A DNA stretch of 64,000 nucleotides from Calycina herbarum (GCA_001414485.1 LLEY01000225.1:17669-81668); one strand, 5' to 3'; counted from the stretch's first letter, positions 1-12,648 are shown. Program-made: numbers and translations. The notes: a model not told the origin generated them from the letters alone.

Positions 1-1739
1 TAGATCTGTTACCTAGATAGGTAAACGAACTACCTCTGCTAATATAGGTTATAGATTAGGAAGAGTAGGAAGTAGAAGAAGTCTTAGCTATAAAGACAGT
101 TTGTAGAAAGCTCTAATATAGGGTTTAATAGTTAGGCTATAACCCTAATCTATAGTAGTATCCGGCCTCGAATTTTAAGTACTATCTATATAAATTACAC
201 GATTTTCACCTTACTAATCTAGCCCGCGCTAGTCTGCTAAGAGCTTTATAAAGCTAGATACGAGCGTAGGAAGACGGAATAGACGATTACGATTATCTAA
301 TAGACGATTCGGTTATAATATAAAGCTTACAGATAAGCTTTTTCTAAAAGAGGGGGTAATATTACAGCGCTGGTCTATAACACGTGATTCTCGGTCTTAT
401 ATGTAACTGTCAGAGCCGCAACGCTTAGACGGATTTATAACGAGATTAAAGGCTCTTTATAGTTAGTAGGAATACCCCTTTTTCGTAGAGTATATATTCC
501 GTATTCCCTCGTTCTTAGAACTATAGCTTTAAATTCTCGAATATATATATATATACTCTTATGCCTTTGCCTTTAGATATAGATCGTAACACTCCTCTAG
601 AACCGCTGGTATAGCGCTCTAGTTTAGCTGTTAACTCTTCTTATCGTGTAGTACTAGTCTGTCTATAGTAGCACCGGTGGTAGGAGGAGTTAGAGTAACT
701 AGGTACGTAGGGTAAGACGTGTGCTTCCGATAATATATATATAGGAGATATAATAGGAATCTCATAGTATAATTTCACTTTAGAGAAGAGCTTAAAAGGT
801 TACTTACTAACTAAAATAGAAACGGGGAATATAGAGTATAGAGAGTAATAGTACTATCAACGGTAGTAGTTTACTAGATATTATATAGATACTTATTTAT
901 ATATATATATATAAAAGGCTACTGAGTTTTTTAATAAGAATAGTTATACTTATCTATTAACGAATATAAGAACGTATAAGGCTATATTACTATAGGGAAG
1001 TTAACTAGAGTTAATAAGCTCTAATATTAGTAAACAGTCCTTTAGAGTATTAATATATAACAGGAGAAGTAAAGTCGCTAACTCTTAGTAAAGACGCCTT
1101 TCTATATAGTACTATCTACTACTAAGATCTACTAGTATCACTCTTATCTCCTAGAGCAGCGGTCTTCTAATGTCTATGTCTCTCGTTAGTTTAAATAGGA
1201 TTTGGAACTGAACCTTATAAGGCTTTGAAGAGGTATTAGCGACTAAGGACAGTTTTACAGCTATGTATAACGTGACCCTCTATATTATACCTAGTATAGA
1301 CGACTAACATAGAGCAGTTCTTTTACGTATAACCTCGAGTAGAGCACCGAGTATAGATTATTTAAGGATAGTGCTCTTACTTATAACCTATTATATAGTA
1401 TTTATAGTACTAAATATATATCAGATCCTAGCCAAAGTAAGAGCAATTCCTAGTTAAGTAGAGAGGGTTCTCTTATTTATAATTATTACTTATATAACGA
1501 TTATATCGTTCAGTCTAGAGAAAGTACTCGTAGTCTCTAGCCGTGTAACCGAATATAGTATCGTAACTATCGTTCTTCTAGTATCGTCGGTACTTTAGTA
1601 TAAATCTATAGCTATAATTAGTTAAAGTATAGCCGTCCTCTCCGTAGTTATAGCACTTTAGGTTCGGCGTAGTACTATAATCGATAACGTGTCTCTTATC
1701 TACTAGATCTATAAATAGAGCTATAATCTAGTAATTATT

Positions 1740-3220
1740 AGAAGTTTTTCTTAGCTGGTTGTAAATCTAGTAGGTAGTATAGATACTAAGTAGAGCACGA
1801 GCACGAGTTATAGCGACTAGCAAGGCCTGTAGCTCGTTAATAAAGGTTATATTCTTAGTAGTAATAAGAGAGAGCAGGACTATATTATACTCTATGCCTT
1901 AAGAACTAGCGACGGTTAGTATAGATAGGTTTACAAAACAGACGTTAATTTAGAGGTAGTTAGTAAGTCGGCGTCGAATCTTAACTAGCTAGGCCTTATA
2001 GAACGATATAACTATAATCGTTCTTCCTATTAAGTATAGCTAATAGGATATAGTAATCAGGTCGTTGATAAGGAATTCGGCCTCGCAGCTGTTAAGACTA
2101 GAAGTGCCACCCTCCTCCTTTTAGGATCGCGAGTCCTAGATGTTATATACAAAGCGATTAGTTAGGATATTAGTACCTAAGGTTATTTAACATAAGATAT
2201 ACATCTAAGCTAGATTCTAAGTTTAATCTAGACTTAGTAGAGCGGTCTTAACTTAGCTGTTATAGAAGGTATTTAAAAGCTAATCGAGGATCTTACTAAT
2301 ATATTAATACTATAACTTAAAAAGCTAGTACTTATATCTATTTCAGATAAGGCGCTTAAATATTAACAACTTTTGCTAGGATAACTAAGGGTTAAGGAAA
2401 GGGGTATTAGTGTTCTTATCTTATCTATAGAATTGATAATAGAGGCTCTACTATATATAATCGACGGCTAATAATATAAGAGTCAGGCTAAAGCGGAGGG
2501 TAATAGATATACGTAACTTAGTAATACGAGCAGCCTTATCTAAGATAATAAGAACTAGTTTAAAGTTCTCTACTAGGTTAACCTTAGTTGTATAACTAAT
2601 AGTATATATAATAATATTTATATACCGAATAATAAAAGCTATTAAATCGTTTAACGTTAACTTAATATTAGTTTAGGTTTGAAAGTCGATGCTAGTAAAA
2701 CTATTATAGCTATATTCGTAGAGTATATTATATAAGAGAATCTATTGTTAATTAGTAGTCTCTTCTAAAAAGGCGTATATAGTATTAGCTAGGGATAAGT
2801 ATACGAGAACACGTCGTAGGTCTCTATGCTCTCGTATAGCTTAGTAGACTTGGCCTAGGTTTGTAAGATAGGCTATAAGAGCGAACTAGGCGAGTATTTC
2901 ATCGGTGGTCAAAGAATTAAAGCGTTGTATATATGTTAACGTCTGATTAGTAAAGAGAGGATAAATACTCTTCTTCTCCCTTAGAAGGGAATAGAGGCGA
3001 ATCAACTACGTAGTAGAACTAGCTTTACTTAAGATTTAATATAAGTAAGATATAACTTTATTAACCGCCTTATTAGTCTCTATAGCGTAGAGGACTTAGC
3101 CTTTATTAGTAGAATAGGTTATAACCTTAGTAGTAATACTAGTATATAAGATAGTCTTACTAGATCTATATAGCCTATAAAGCAGGTATAGCTCTAGTAT
3201 ATCCTAAAGCGATTCGAGCA
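1740..3220 (-). pseudogene. UPF1-like superfamily 1 helicase, RIP-degraded pseudogene
   Basis: Read on the minus strand, helicase motifs appear in the right order for UPF1-type SF1 helicases. A Walker A remnant (xGSGKT-like, read now as SSKT) lies near 3,130-3,180. A motif Ia-like stretch (ETNKAVNK) follows near 3,070-3,100. Motif II DEAA (now DKAARITK) is at 2,521-2,560 and motif III near 2,470-2,500. Motif IV (LQYRYIS) is near 2,290-2,345. Motif V (SSQGIEYNIVLLSL once TAG is read as CAG) is near 1,880-1,910, and motif VI (LLVAITRARALL) at about 1,787-1,822. Stops and frame breaks occur throughout, so it cannot be functional. The 5' part probably reaches towards 4-4.7 kb but I could not support it. 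Whether it was a host gene copy or cargo of a mobile element is unknown. Confidence 0.7.
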
Positions 3221-5026
3221 CTCGTTTCTATACCTTATTAAGACTAGTAGTAAATCGACTAGTTAGGTAATAGGTAAAATCGACGTAAGCTAAAAGGCTC
3301 TGATTAGGATTATAACAGAAGAGAGCATTAGTAATACAATCGTACTACGGTTGCGAGGAGCGCTATAGCTTATCTATATAATATACTATATTCTTAAGAC
3401 CCTATTAGCTATAGACAACCTTAACTATAACACCTAATTTATAACTATTCGTAATACGATCTATTAGAGTAGAGGCTATAGAAGGTAGGTATATATTAAC
3501 TACAGTTAACTTAGTAGTAACGAATAGGCGGGGATTAAAGGCAACAGGTAAGTTAAGTTACTTACGTCGCTTAAGTACGATAGTTATATATCTAAGAGGT
3601 ATGATTTTATAGGTCTTAATAATAGTAGCTAACTAGGTATTATCTAAGTTATTCTCGAGGTTATCTTCGTTATTGAATATATTATATTTATCGTCGTTGT
3701 CTAATTCCTAGACTAGATTATAGGTACCCTGTTTATCTCGTTTACCTTGCTTATTAAGGGTTGTAGCCTATCCTCTTTCCTTTAACTAGTCTTTATTATT
3801 AAAGGTATTCTCCTCTTTATTATTTTATACTCTAGCTTCTATAGCTTACTTAGGCATAGCTAGTTTAAGATCTATAAAGACGATCTTAACTCTCTTACTA
3901 ATACTTAGACGTATAATCTCTATAGAATCTAGAGAGATGAATCTAATATATATATAGGCCGAAGACTTAATCTTTTTATTATAATTACTACTATTAACTA
4001 TACTAGAGGAACTAGGAACCTTAATAACTGTTATCTCTAAAAGGGTAGCTATAAGCTCGGACTTAATTATCTCTTAGAACTTATTCTTATAGACTAATCT
4101 ATAGATTATTAGGATTAAGAAATCTAGCTTATTAACAAAGGTTATCTTAGTAAACTATTTAGTAATCTAAGGTTAATTAAATATTATTAAGATATTACCT
4201 TAAATAAATATATTAGTATACGGAGAGTTGACTAACTAGTCGACGGCTAGGTTAGCCTGTCTCTTAGCCTCCTATCGTACGTAGAACTCGGCGTAGTTTT
4301 ATAGGACTATATCCCCGCGCTCTTAAATAAGAAACTCTAAGACAGCAGGTCTAGATCATAGCCGATTAACGAGAGCCTAAGTATCAGTAGTTATAGTAGT
4401 TGTAGCTAGATATAGGACGTTGCTACTAACGATAAAAGCTAAATAGTAATTAATAGACATATATACTAGTATATATAAGGCGTTGTTTATATCTAAGAAG
4501 CTATTACTCTTTTAGAAAGGAGTACCCTCGGGTTTAGTAGACTCGAAAGTCGTAGAATTAATCGAAGGTACAGGTAGCTAGACGAAGATACTATATATAT
4601 TAAGGCTCTTAGGGTTTATAGTACGATTTTATAGTCTCGGGTAAACAATATATAGGATAATAGACGATCGAAGGTTTTATAGAGTATAGAAAGAAACCGA
4701 ACATTTAGAGACATCTAGATTAGTAGTTATAAGGTCTCTATAAGGTTGTTGATTATTAAGTTTAATAATAGTCTTATATATAGGAAACAACTCTTAGGTT
4801 AGAGCAGTTCTAATAATAACCTACTCTTATATATCCTTTTAGAGAAGGAGGTCGGTCTCTACTTTAGGATTAAGCTTATTCTTATCTTTAGGATTAGTAG
4901 TACCTGAAATAATTAGATCTAGTTCTAGTTCTAGGCTACTATCAAAGACGGGTGTTAAAGGAGGAGGACCTATACTAGAAGCCACTTAGGCGTATAGATT
5001 TTATTAGTAAAGAGCGTTCTTAAATA

Positions 5027-5577
5027 AAGTTAACTATAGTTAAGTTAGCTAGATAATTCTTAGAGAGTAGAATAGTAGGTTTATATAAGTAAGAATAAGA
5101 GAAGCGCGGCGAAAAAACGACGGGAATAATACTAACCCTCGGTCTATAGTAGGAAGGGAGGCTAATTATATATAAGTTAACTATAGTTATTAATTATCTT
5201 AAAAAGGTAAGAGATAAGGATATAAAGGAGCGTAGTAAACGTGAGAAGGGAGACGTATAACGCGCTTAACTAGAGCGGCGAGAAGCGCGAAAGTGAGGTA
5301 TAAGACTATTATACTTCTGTAATATTATAGGACGCTAGAATTATATATAGATTTATAGAGAGATTATAGAAGAGTATAAGATAGGAATAACTTATAAATT
5401 AACGTAAGTAGTAGAGGTAGAGATAGAGGTTAAAGAAGGAAGAAAAAAAGTAAAAGATGAGATATAGAAAGAATATAAGACTAGTAATTTTAGTGCTAAT
5501 ATTTAGTATTAAAGCTAGTCCTAATCAGGTTAGGTAGTCTTTTTAGATTAGAAGTTTTTCTTAACTATAGTCAACTT
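5027..5577. repeat. Copies of a 20-bp palindrome upstream of the SNF2 remnant
   Basis: Copies or variants of AAGTTAACTATAGTTAACTT lie at 5,027-5,046 (one mismatch), 5,174-5,191 (partial) and 5,559-5,577 (partial, with the GTCAAC half unmutated). The same motif recurs at 8,198, 9,354, 9,777 and 10,198. The rest of 4,990-5,880 is AT-rich sequence between two divergent helicase pseudogenes, and I recognise nothing else in it. Confidence 0.6.
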
Positions 5578-5949
5578 TCTCTAAGGTATACTTAAGGTAG
5601 AATACTTAATAATTAAACTACTACTCTATTTATAGTTTTAAGTTTAAGATAGAGTATAATATATTAATCTAAGATTTATATTTAAGAACCTACTTAAGAA
5701 AAATATTAGAGTAGTATTTAAATAATTAGTTAGTATTATTATATTAAGAAAATAGTATAAATATATTCTAAGCAAACGTGCTAGAATTAAAGTTATAGAT
5801 TTAAGAGATAGGCTGTAGCGTAGTACTACGCTCGCGTATTAGGGTCTAGATCTCGTTACTCTACAGCTAATTAGAAAGAGAATAAAGCGTGACGCCCCAC
5901 CGTAGTAGGTCTTGATCCCTAGAAGCCTGTCCTGGGAAAAAAGACGTTT

Positions 5950-8120
5950 GAGCCTTGGTAAGTTACTAGCGCTTGGTAGATCCTGTATACGTGGAAGTTT
6001 AAGCTGGGAGTTCCGGTCTTAGGCGACGATATCGGCCTAGGAAAGACTCTCGAAGCTCTAGCTGCTTTGAAATTAGGAATCTATATTATATAGAACTCTG
6101 TCGAAGGAGCTAGATACGACCTAGGATTGACTAGCCCCTATACCCTAACAGTAGTCTTATGCCTAGCCGTAGCCTTTAATATCTAGAACGAGGAGGTAGG
6201 TTCTCTTATAAAGGAGAGGCTGAAGTTATATATTTGGTTTAGTAGTATATTAAAGAACTCTATCAAGAATCGCGGCGCTACTATTAGAAGTAGTATAGTA
6301 GCGTTAAAAGAGTTTAAGGATAAGTGGGATACTACTAACCTAGATACTACTAGGGTTATTATCCTAAGTATACTCTAAACCTTTAAGAAGCGTTTCTTAA
6401 TATCCTATAAAGTACCTAACTTAGAGTCTACTAGGACTAATCGAGATAATAAGAATAATAATAAGGATTATCCTCTGTCTAGGGAGGAAGATAAGCACGA
6501 ACTTAATAGTAAGGAACTACGTTCGCTTATAAGCGACGTCGCTAGATAGTTTAATCTCTACTTCGTCGACGAGGTATATATGTTAAAAAATATATATACT
6601 TAGAACTACTAGTCTATCTAGCTTATAAAATTTAAGTCTATCTTACTAGTTATAGCGACTATTATAATCAACCGAACCTCTGATATAGTAGGTATTCTAT
6701 AAATTATTATTTAGTACTTAAACCCTGCTCTTAAACTAAAATTACTAGAGAAGCCTTTGCTAGAAAAGGTCGACGGAGAGGTTAAAGACTTAGAGGATCT
6801 AGAAGAGGAAGACGAGGCAGAGTTGACGACCTTGAAAGACTACTAGAAGGAGTATAAGTAAGATAATAAGTTAACTCTAGTTAACTTAATCAACTAGCTA
6901 GAGGTTCTCTCCCTCCTCTAGTCTAAGGCGTTCTATACTACGATAGATCCTAATAAGCATAGCTACTCTGGCCTAGATCTTAGCGCCGTCGTTCTATATA
7001 TTATCCTCGGCCTTGTTTAGCTTTAACGTATAAAGGGTTAGAAGATACTAGTCGGTAGTATAGAGGTTACTATTGCTAAGTCGGTCCTATAATACTACGT
7101 CTATATAATCGAGCTTTAGCAAAGTCTTTAGGAAGCTAAGTTATATACTACGCTCTATAAGAAGGAAATTCTACGGAAGCGGCTTCGTAAGAACAACGGA
7201 TTGTCGTGGGCAACTAGCTAAGATATAGAGCTAGACCGTACTCTTAACTAGGCTACTGTCTACCTATAACTAGTAAACTGTAGGAGGTATAGTACTGAGA
7301 AGATAGGTAGATAGAACGAACTCGAGGATCACGGCTATAACTACTAGTATCGGCTCTTAACTTCGGATAATACGATGCTTCTATACTACGACTATATTAG
7401 TACGGCGCTGTCGATATATATATATTCTGTTAAGCTTTAGGCCCTAATAAGTCGCGTTTATAATATCTGTTTAGATAAGGGCCTAAATCTACTAGTCTTT
7501 ATTCTATATCCCTCGATCTAGTAGTTAGCTGAACTTATTTCTATTGTCGTCGGAGTCTCTATTCTTATAATCTATGCTAAATATACTTAGAAAATACGTA
7601 TAGATATAGTAGTAACCTTTAATAATCCTTATACTAAGGGCACTCTTCTTATTACAAGTGTTTAGTATATATCGACTTTAATAAACCTATAGTATAACTG
7701 TAGTAAGAGAGTCTTTATAAACTCTTTAGACAACTACTAGTTGTTCTTATAAGTACTTAGCTGTCTTAACTGTCTAAGTTAGAAGAATAAGTAGAATTTC
7801 TACGTCTTTATATTCTAGGGAACCTATAATAGTACGCTTTAATCACTTATAGTAGAGAAGATATATAATTAGATCTTAGTAATAAGTAATATTAAGATCG
7901 CCTCTATAGAAATTAATACGTTTATAAAAGATAAAGCGAAGGTTTAGATACTCCTAGATATTCCTAATATAGATCTAAACGCCGAAGCTAACGTAGAAAG
8001 AGAGGAAGATATAAAGGATACTAATATCCGCTTAAAGGCTATATCGAAGTTATATAAGAATAAGGTCGTCGAGTTCTATACGTGTATAAATAGCTATCGG
8101 GTTCTAAAGCATAGTATATA
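5950..8120 (+). pseudogene. SNF2-family helicase, RIP-degraded pseudogene
   Basis: Motif I is intact in frame at 6,004-6,060 and reads VLGDDIGLGKTLEALA, which is the SNF2 Walker A region. Motif II survives as FVDEVYMLKN at 6,553-6,591, where SNF2 proteins have DEAH; Ala-to-Val and His-to-Tyr are both C-to-T changes. A motif III-like stretch (SILLVIAT) follows near 6,640-6,660. The helicase C domain is visible at 7,640-7,812. It ends in SCLNCLS-stop-KNK, which reads GRxxRxGQKN if G-to-A/C-to-T changes are reversed. The central region carries many in-frame TAG codons at expected Gln and Trp positions. Sequence before 5,950 (WEKTFEPW) looks like the domain N-terminus. The gene is dead. It is divergent from the SF1 helicase remnant and is followed 80 bp later by the 20-bp palindrome. 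Confidence 0.75.
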
Positions 8121-8197
8121 AGATCTCTTATACCTGATATTAGTAACTAAGGCTAAGGAAGTAGTAGAGGTTAGAATCTATTATAAGTCGCTCTTAG

Positions 8198-8217
8198 AAG
8201 TTAACTATAGTTAACTT
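8198..8217. repeat. Perfect 20-bp palindrome AAGTTAACTATAGTTAACTT
   Basis: This is a self-complementary 20-mer just downstream of the SNF2 remnant. An identical copy sits at 9,354-9,373 and less perfect copies lie upstream at 5.0-5.6 kb. Its recurrence on both sides of the SNF2 remnant suggests element termini or a dispersed MITE end, but no target-site duplication could be confirmed. Confidence 0.75.
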
Positions 8218-9353
8218 TAGTTATTACTATTAAGACTTAGTACTAACTGTTTATAGTATTACTATCTATTTATAAGGTTTACGAGAATCTTACTAAAGAG
8301 ATCTAGGTAGTAAGTAGAGTTTAGAAGAGATATATAAACCCTATAGTAAAAGTTCCTGCTACTGAGGCTGCTCGAATTTTCAGCTATATTATATACTATG
8401 TTTCCTGCTCTGGTTTGCTTGTACCTCTAGCTCTAGCTCTAGTCTTAGCTCTAACCGCTAGAGTCGCTGCTGCTACTACTAACTCTAGTCTTAGAGTCCT
8501 AGATATGCGACTATCTTAGAGTTAACTAGCTTTAAAGCAGCCTTGTAATGTAAATGAGTTGCTACGTAGTGTTGAAGGTTTAGTTACCTCTTTAGCTACT
8601 CTCTCTAATATCTCTCTCGCTGGCTCTTATAGTGCTCCTCTTATAAAGCTTAATATTATCTATTCCTAGAAGTCGACGTTGAATAGCAAGCAACCTCTAG
8701 CTCTAGTCGCTGCTGAAAAGAATACGAAGAAGTATGTTACCTCTAAAGACTGAGACGATAATATAGAACCCGATAAGGAGTCTAGAAACGACAGCGCTGG
8801 TCCTGTGCTACGGGCATCGAAGTATAAGAAGACATTGCTGAAAATGTTAGGAAATTAGATATAGTATTAGTAATGTAGATTATATAGTAGGTAGATAGAG
8901 GTGCCTATTTAGCTTTTAGATGTTCTTGTTTATTACTATTATAAGTAAGAAGGTTAGTATATATTTATAAAAGTAATAAGCTAGGCTATAAAGTGTGTAT
9001 AGTTAAGAGGGGGTAGTATAAGAGTTATAAGAATAAAGTGTATATTTGAATCTAGGTTAAGGCTATGTAATAACGTGCGAGTGTTATAAGTTCTACTTTC
9101 CTAATAGGCGTAGGATAGCTTATAGAGGCTGGATAGATAGAGCGTAGAAGGTAAGGGAGTTAGAAAGGATAGGAGACAGTCGAGAATCGCCTGTATTTCT
9201 ATAGTAGAATAAGCCTAGGCTATATATACTTTTGAGAATAAATAAGCTATGGACAAGGGTTTGGTATACTAAGAAGCTATAGACAAAGGTTTGTCTGAAT
9301 ATAAGAGTATTATTCTTAATATATATATAAGGCTCTTAGAACGCTAGTTAAGG
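8218..9353. other. Degraded sequence without recognisable gene
   Basis: Composition is less AT-biased at 8,400-8,860, with Ser-, Leu- and Ala-rich conceptual frames such as repeated CTAGCTCTAG. That suggests a less mutated segment of a former coding region. I recognise no domain. 8,870-9,353 is again AT-rich. Confidence 0.4.
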
Positions 9354-10330
9354 AAGTTAACTATAGTTAACTTTGTATATATAAATCGTCTTTTTATTCC
9401 TATTATTCTAAGTCTTAGAACTTATTTAATATAGATATTTATATAATATATTATAATATAAAGATAAGGTCTCTCTTAAATAAGAGTTAGAGTAGGAAGA
9501 ACGGATCTAGTAAATTAAAACAAGAATAAAACATATTAGACCTATGTTTTTCTATAGTTAGTTGAAAGCTAATAATCTTTAACTTCTTAATTTTCTAGTA
9601 TAATATAGTCTAATACTATGAAATATAACTAAAGGTTAATAAAGATTCTTTTTATAGTAAATAATATAAAGAATACTACTCTAGTGCCGCGAATCTATAA
9701 AGCCTATCTTTATAATCTAAAAAGTGGTTCTAGTTAGAAGTATAGCTTATTACTATAGAGGAAGGTTAACTATAGGAAGTTAAATATAGTTAACTTCGTA
9801 TATATAAATAGTCTTTTAATTCCTGCTATTCTAAGGCTTAGAACCTATTTAATATAGATATTTATATAATATATTATAATATAAAGATAAGGTCTTTCTT
9901 AAATAAGAGTTAGAGTAGGAAGAATAGATCTAGCTAATTAAAATAAGAATAAAACGTAATAGACCTACCTTTCTATAGTTAGTTGAAAGCTAATAATCTT
10001 TAACTTTTTGATTTTCTAGTATAATATATTCTAATACTATAGAATATAACTAAAGTTCGATAAAGGTTCTTTTTATAGTAAATAATATTTAAGATACTAC
10101 TCTAGTACTACGAATCTATAAAGCCTATCTTTATAATTTAAAAAGTGGTCTTAGTTAGAAGTGTAGCTTATTACTATAGAGTAAAGTTAACTATAGGAAG
10201 TTGATTATAGTCAACTTTGTATATATAAATAGTCTTTTAATTACTGCTATCCTAAGGCTTAGAACCTATTCTATATAGCTATTTATATAATATGTTATAA
10301 TATAAAGATAAGGTCTCCCTCTAATAAGGG
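9354..10330. repeat. 422-bp direct tandem repeat, about 2.3 copies
   Basis: Units begin at 9,354, 9,777 and 10,198, each with the 20-bp palindrome or a variant of it, followed by closely matching sequence (for example TATATAAAT then CTTTTTAATTCCT). The spacings are 423 and 421 bp. The third unit stops at about 10,330. Differences between units are largely transitions. The third copy keeps GTTGA and GTCAAC, suggesting that the unmutated motif was AAGTTGACTATAGTCAACTT. Confidence 0.8.
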
Positions 10331-10600
10331 GGCTAATTAGTATACGAGTGCGCCCCGTGGTCTGTACGTTGGCGGGAGAGAAGGAGAGAGAGACTAGCAG
10401 CGTACTAAGAAGAGAGAATAGTAAAATATAGAGAGAGGGATATTCTAAGAGAAGAATGAACGGTAAACAGCGGATTCTACGTCGATTTAGTTCTTTTTTT
10501 TTTTTTTTTTTTTTTCTAAGTCCCGCGTCTGCCGCTGTGCTAACTCTAACCCGCAGCCACTTATAACAAATCTTTATAGTACTTTATTTAGTTAATAACG
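10330..10600. other. GC-richer, little-mutated island with a T22 tract
   Basis: Between heavily RIP-mutated stretches lies about 250 bp of near-normal composition (for example GTGCGCCCCGTGG and GTCCCGCGTCTGCCGCTGTG). It contains a run of 22 T at 10,494-10,515. It carries no open frame or RNA gene that I recognise. From 10,600 to 11,313 the sequence is AT-rich again with nothing identifiable. Confidence 0.5.
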
Positions 10601-11313
10601 CGTTGTTTTCAAGTTCTTAGATTACTAAAATAATATTAGCTTTTTAAGAAGGTAATTAAACGTTGTAGTATTAAGCTATTATAATTTAAAGGTAGTATAT
10701 AGTACGCGACGAGGAAAGTAGACGACCTACTTATATAGACGACTTACTTATAAAACACGTTATCTAATAATACTATATTATTAGTAGTAATATAACTAAG
10801 TTAATATTCTTAGTAAATAATAAGAATAAAACTAACTATTTTATTTTATATAAGCTAAGTTATAGCTTAAAATACTATAATATTAAAACTAATTTAGATA
10901 TTTAACTTCTAAGCTTAATAGACTAGCTAGAGAGATTACTAGACTATGTCTAACTAGGCTTAAGTAGCTGTTATATATAGTAGACTATTTTAAATACCTC
11001 TTAGAAAGTCTTAGCTAAAGTTACTATAGCTTATATATATACTATTTCTAAGATATAAGCTCTTATAATCTATTCTAAGAGATTACTTACTAGACTATTA
11101 CTAACTAGGCTTAAATAAATTATCTTATATAGTAGAATCTTTAAAATACTTTTTATATATTTCTAGCTTAAGTTATTATAGCTTATATTATAAGACTTAG
11201 ATAATAACTTTTCTATTTACTACTAGGTATTAGATTTAAAAGTTAGTCTATATTTATTCTTTCTAGTACTATCTAGACGATTTAATTATATAAATATATA
11301 CTACTATATCTCT

Positions 11314-12396
11314 AACGTAATCTATTACCGAGCTACGTATATTACCGAGCTACGTACTTTTACTAACTTCTACTACTTTAAAATATAATAAATCAACTAT
11401 AATAATAGATAAAACTTATTACTCTTCGGATTCTAATAAGCTAGATATATCTACAAGTTCTTAACAAGTTCGTGTATTATAACTAGTCTTTCTATAAGTA
11501 CTATAACGTTATATAGTCGAAATCTCTTTCTTACGATTTACTCTTCTAAAGCGCTTATCGCGTCGTATCTGCTTATTTACTTCGTCTTAAGCTATAATAT
11601 CGTATATATCCTTTATAATAAGTATACCTTCTTAATAGATATAATTCTTTTTAGCTCTATAACGCTTAGAAAGTGCTTTATTTACTACTCGAAGTATACG
11701 TAGCTTAGTATTAATAAGAGTTAGTTTATAAGCTAAACGCTCTATATCTTACTATTACTTATTCTCGATTACCTAGTTAAACTACCTTACTCTTACTACG
11801 TTGATTAGTATAAGTAATAACTATTCTAGAATAGATTTAACCTATTATAAAGCTAGTCTCGTTAAAGTTATAGAAATCGCTATCTACTATACTATATTTC
11901 GCCTATATATTCTCTACTAGTTTAAACCACGCGCTAATTAACTTAGGATCTTCGTATAAGACTCTTTAAAAGTTATAAACGCGACTAAAACACGTCTTTA
12001 GCTCTGGTCGTCGAACTACGAATCGTTCTACCTAGCGCTTTCTAACGTGTTTTACTCTACGTGTTTTAAGGAGGTAATTCGCTATATCTTCTATATTAAC
12101 TAGCTAAGGCGAAAACCCTCTAGAATCTCGATCGAATATATATCGAATAATTAGGTTTAGTATTACTACGAGAAGGTCGGCTGTTTATTCTAAGACGAAG
12201 AGTAGATTTAAGAACTTTATATATTTTTATAGTGTTTTTATAGCTTAATTTTCGTTTAGATGTTTAAATAGCTTTAATAGCTAATATAATTCGTACTTCT
12301 TAAGTTTAGACTTATATTATAGAAGAAGAAAACGCGTATTAAAGTAGTAGAGTAGTAAATTCAGTAAAAGTACGTAGCTCGGTAATAGATCACGTT
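11314..12396 (-). mobile_element. Internally deleted Fot1/pogo-type transposon, RIP-mutated
   Basis: The terminal inverted repeats are visible. 11,341-11,364 is the exact reverse complement of 12,363-12,386, and the outer 19 bp (11,321-11,339) are repeated inverted at 12,371-12,389. The minus strand encodes transposase remnants. The CENP-B-type HTH region (DSRGFSP, then ANYLLKTR, ERFVVRRPELKT and AKYSIVDSDF) runs at about 12,150-11,880. YNFNETSF at about 11,850-11,875 corresponds to the family's YNFDETGF, the first catalytic Asp region. The frame then jumps to the C-terminal tail (LRILRVVNKALSKR) and a zinc-knuckle-like stretch ending in NTRTC, with a stop at 11,419-11,421. Most of the DDE domain is missing. 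With many stops as well, the copy is immobile by itself. Confidence 0.75.
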
Positions 12397-12648
12397 ATAC
12401 TATTTCTTAGATATAAACTATAATAACCTCTTTATAATATAATAACTTTATAAGCTAAGATACTAGCTACCTTAGAAGTTCTTTCTAGAAACTTATATAA
12501 AAAGTTACGCTTTTTATAAGTTACTACTTACTCTATTACTTTTTTTAGTATTAACTCTACTATCTACTCTATTAGCTATTCTATTAGCTACTCTTTTAAT
12601 AGTACTAATATCTAGAACTACTAAGAATTATAGTATTATTAGATATTA

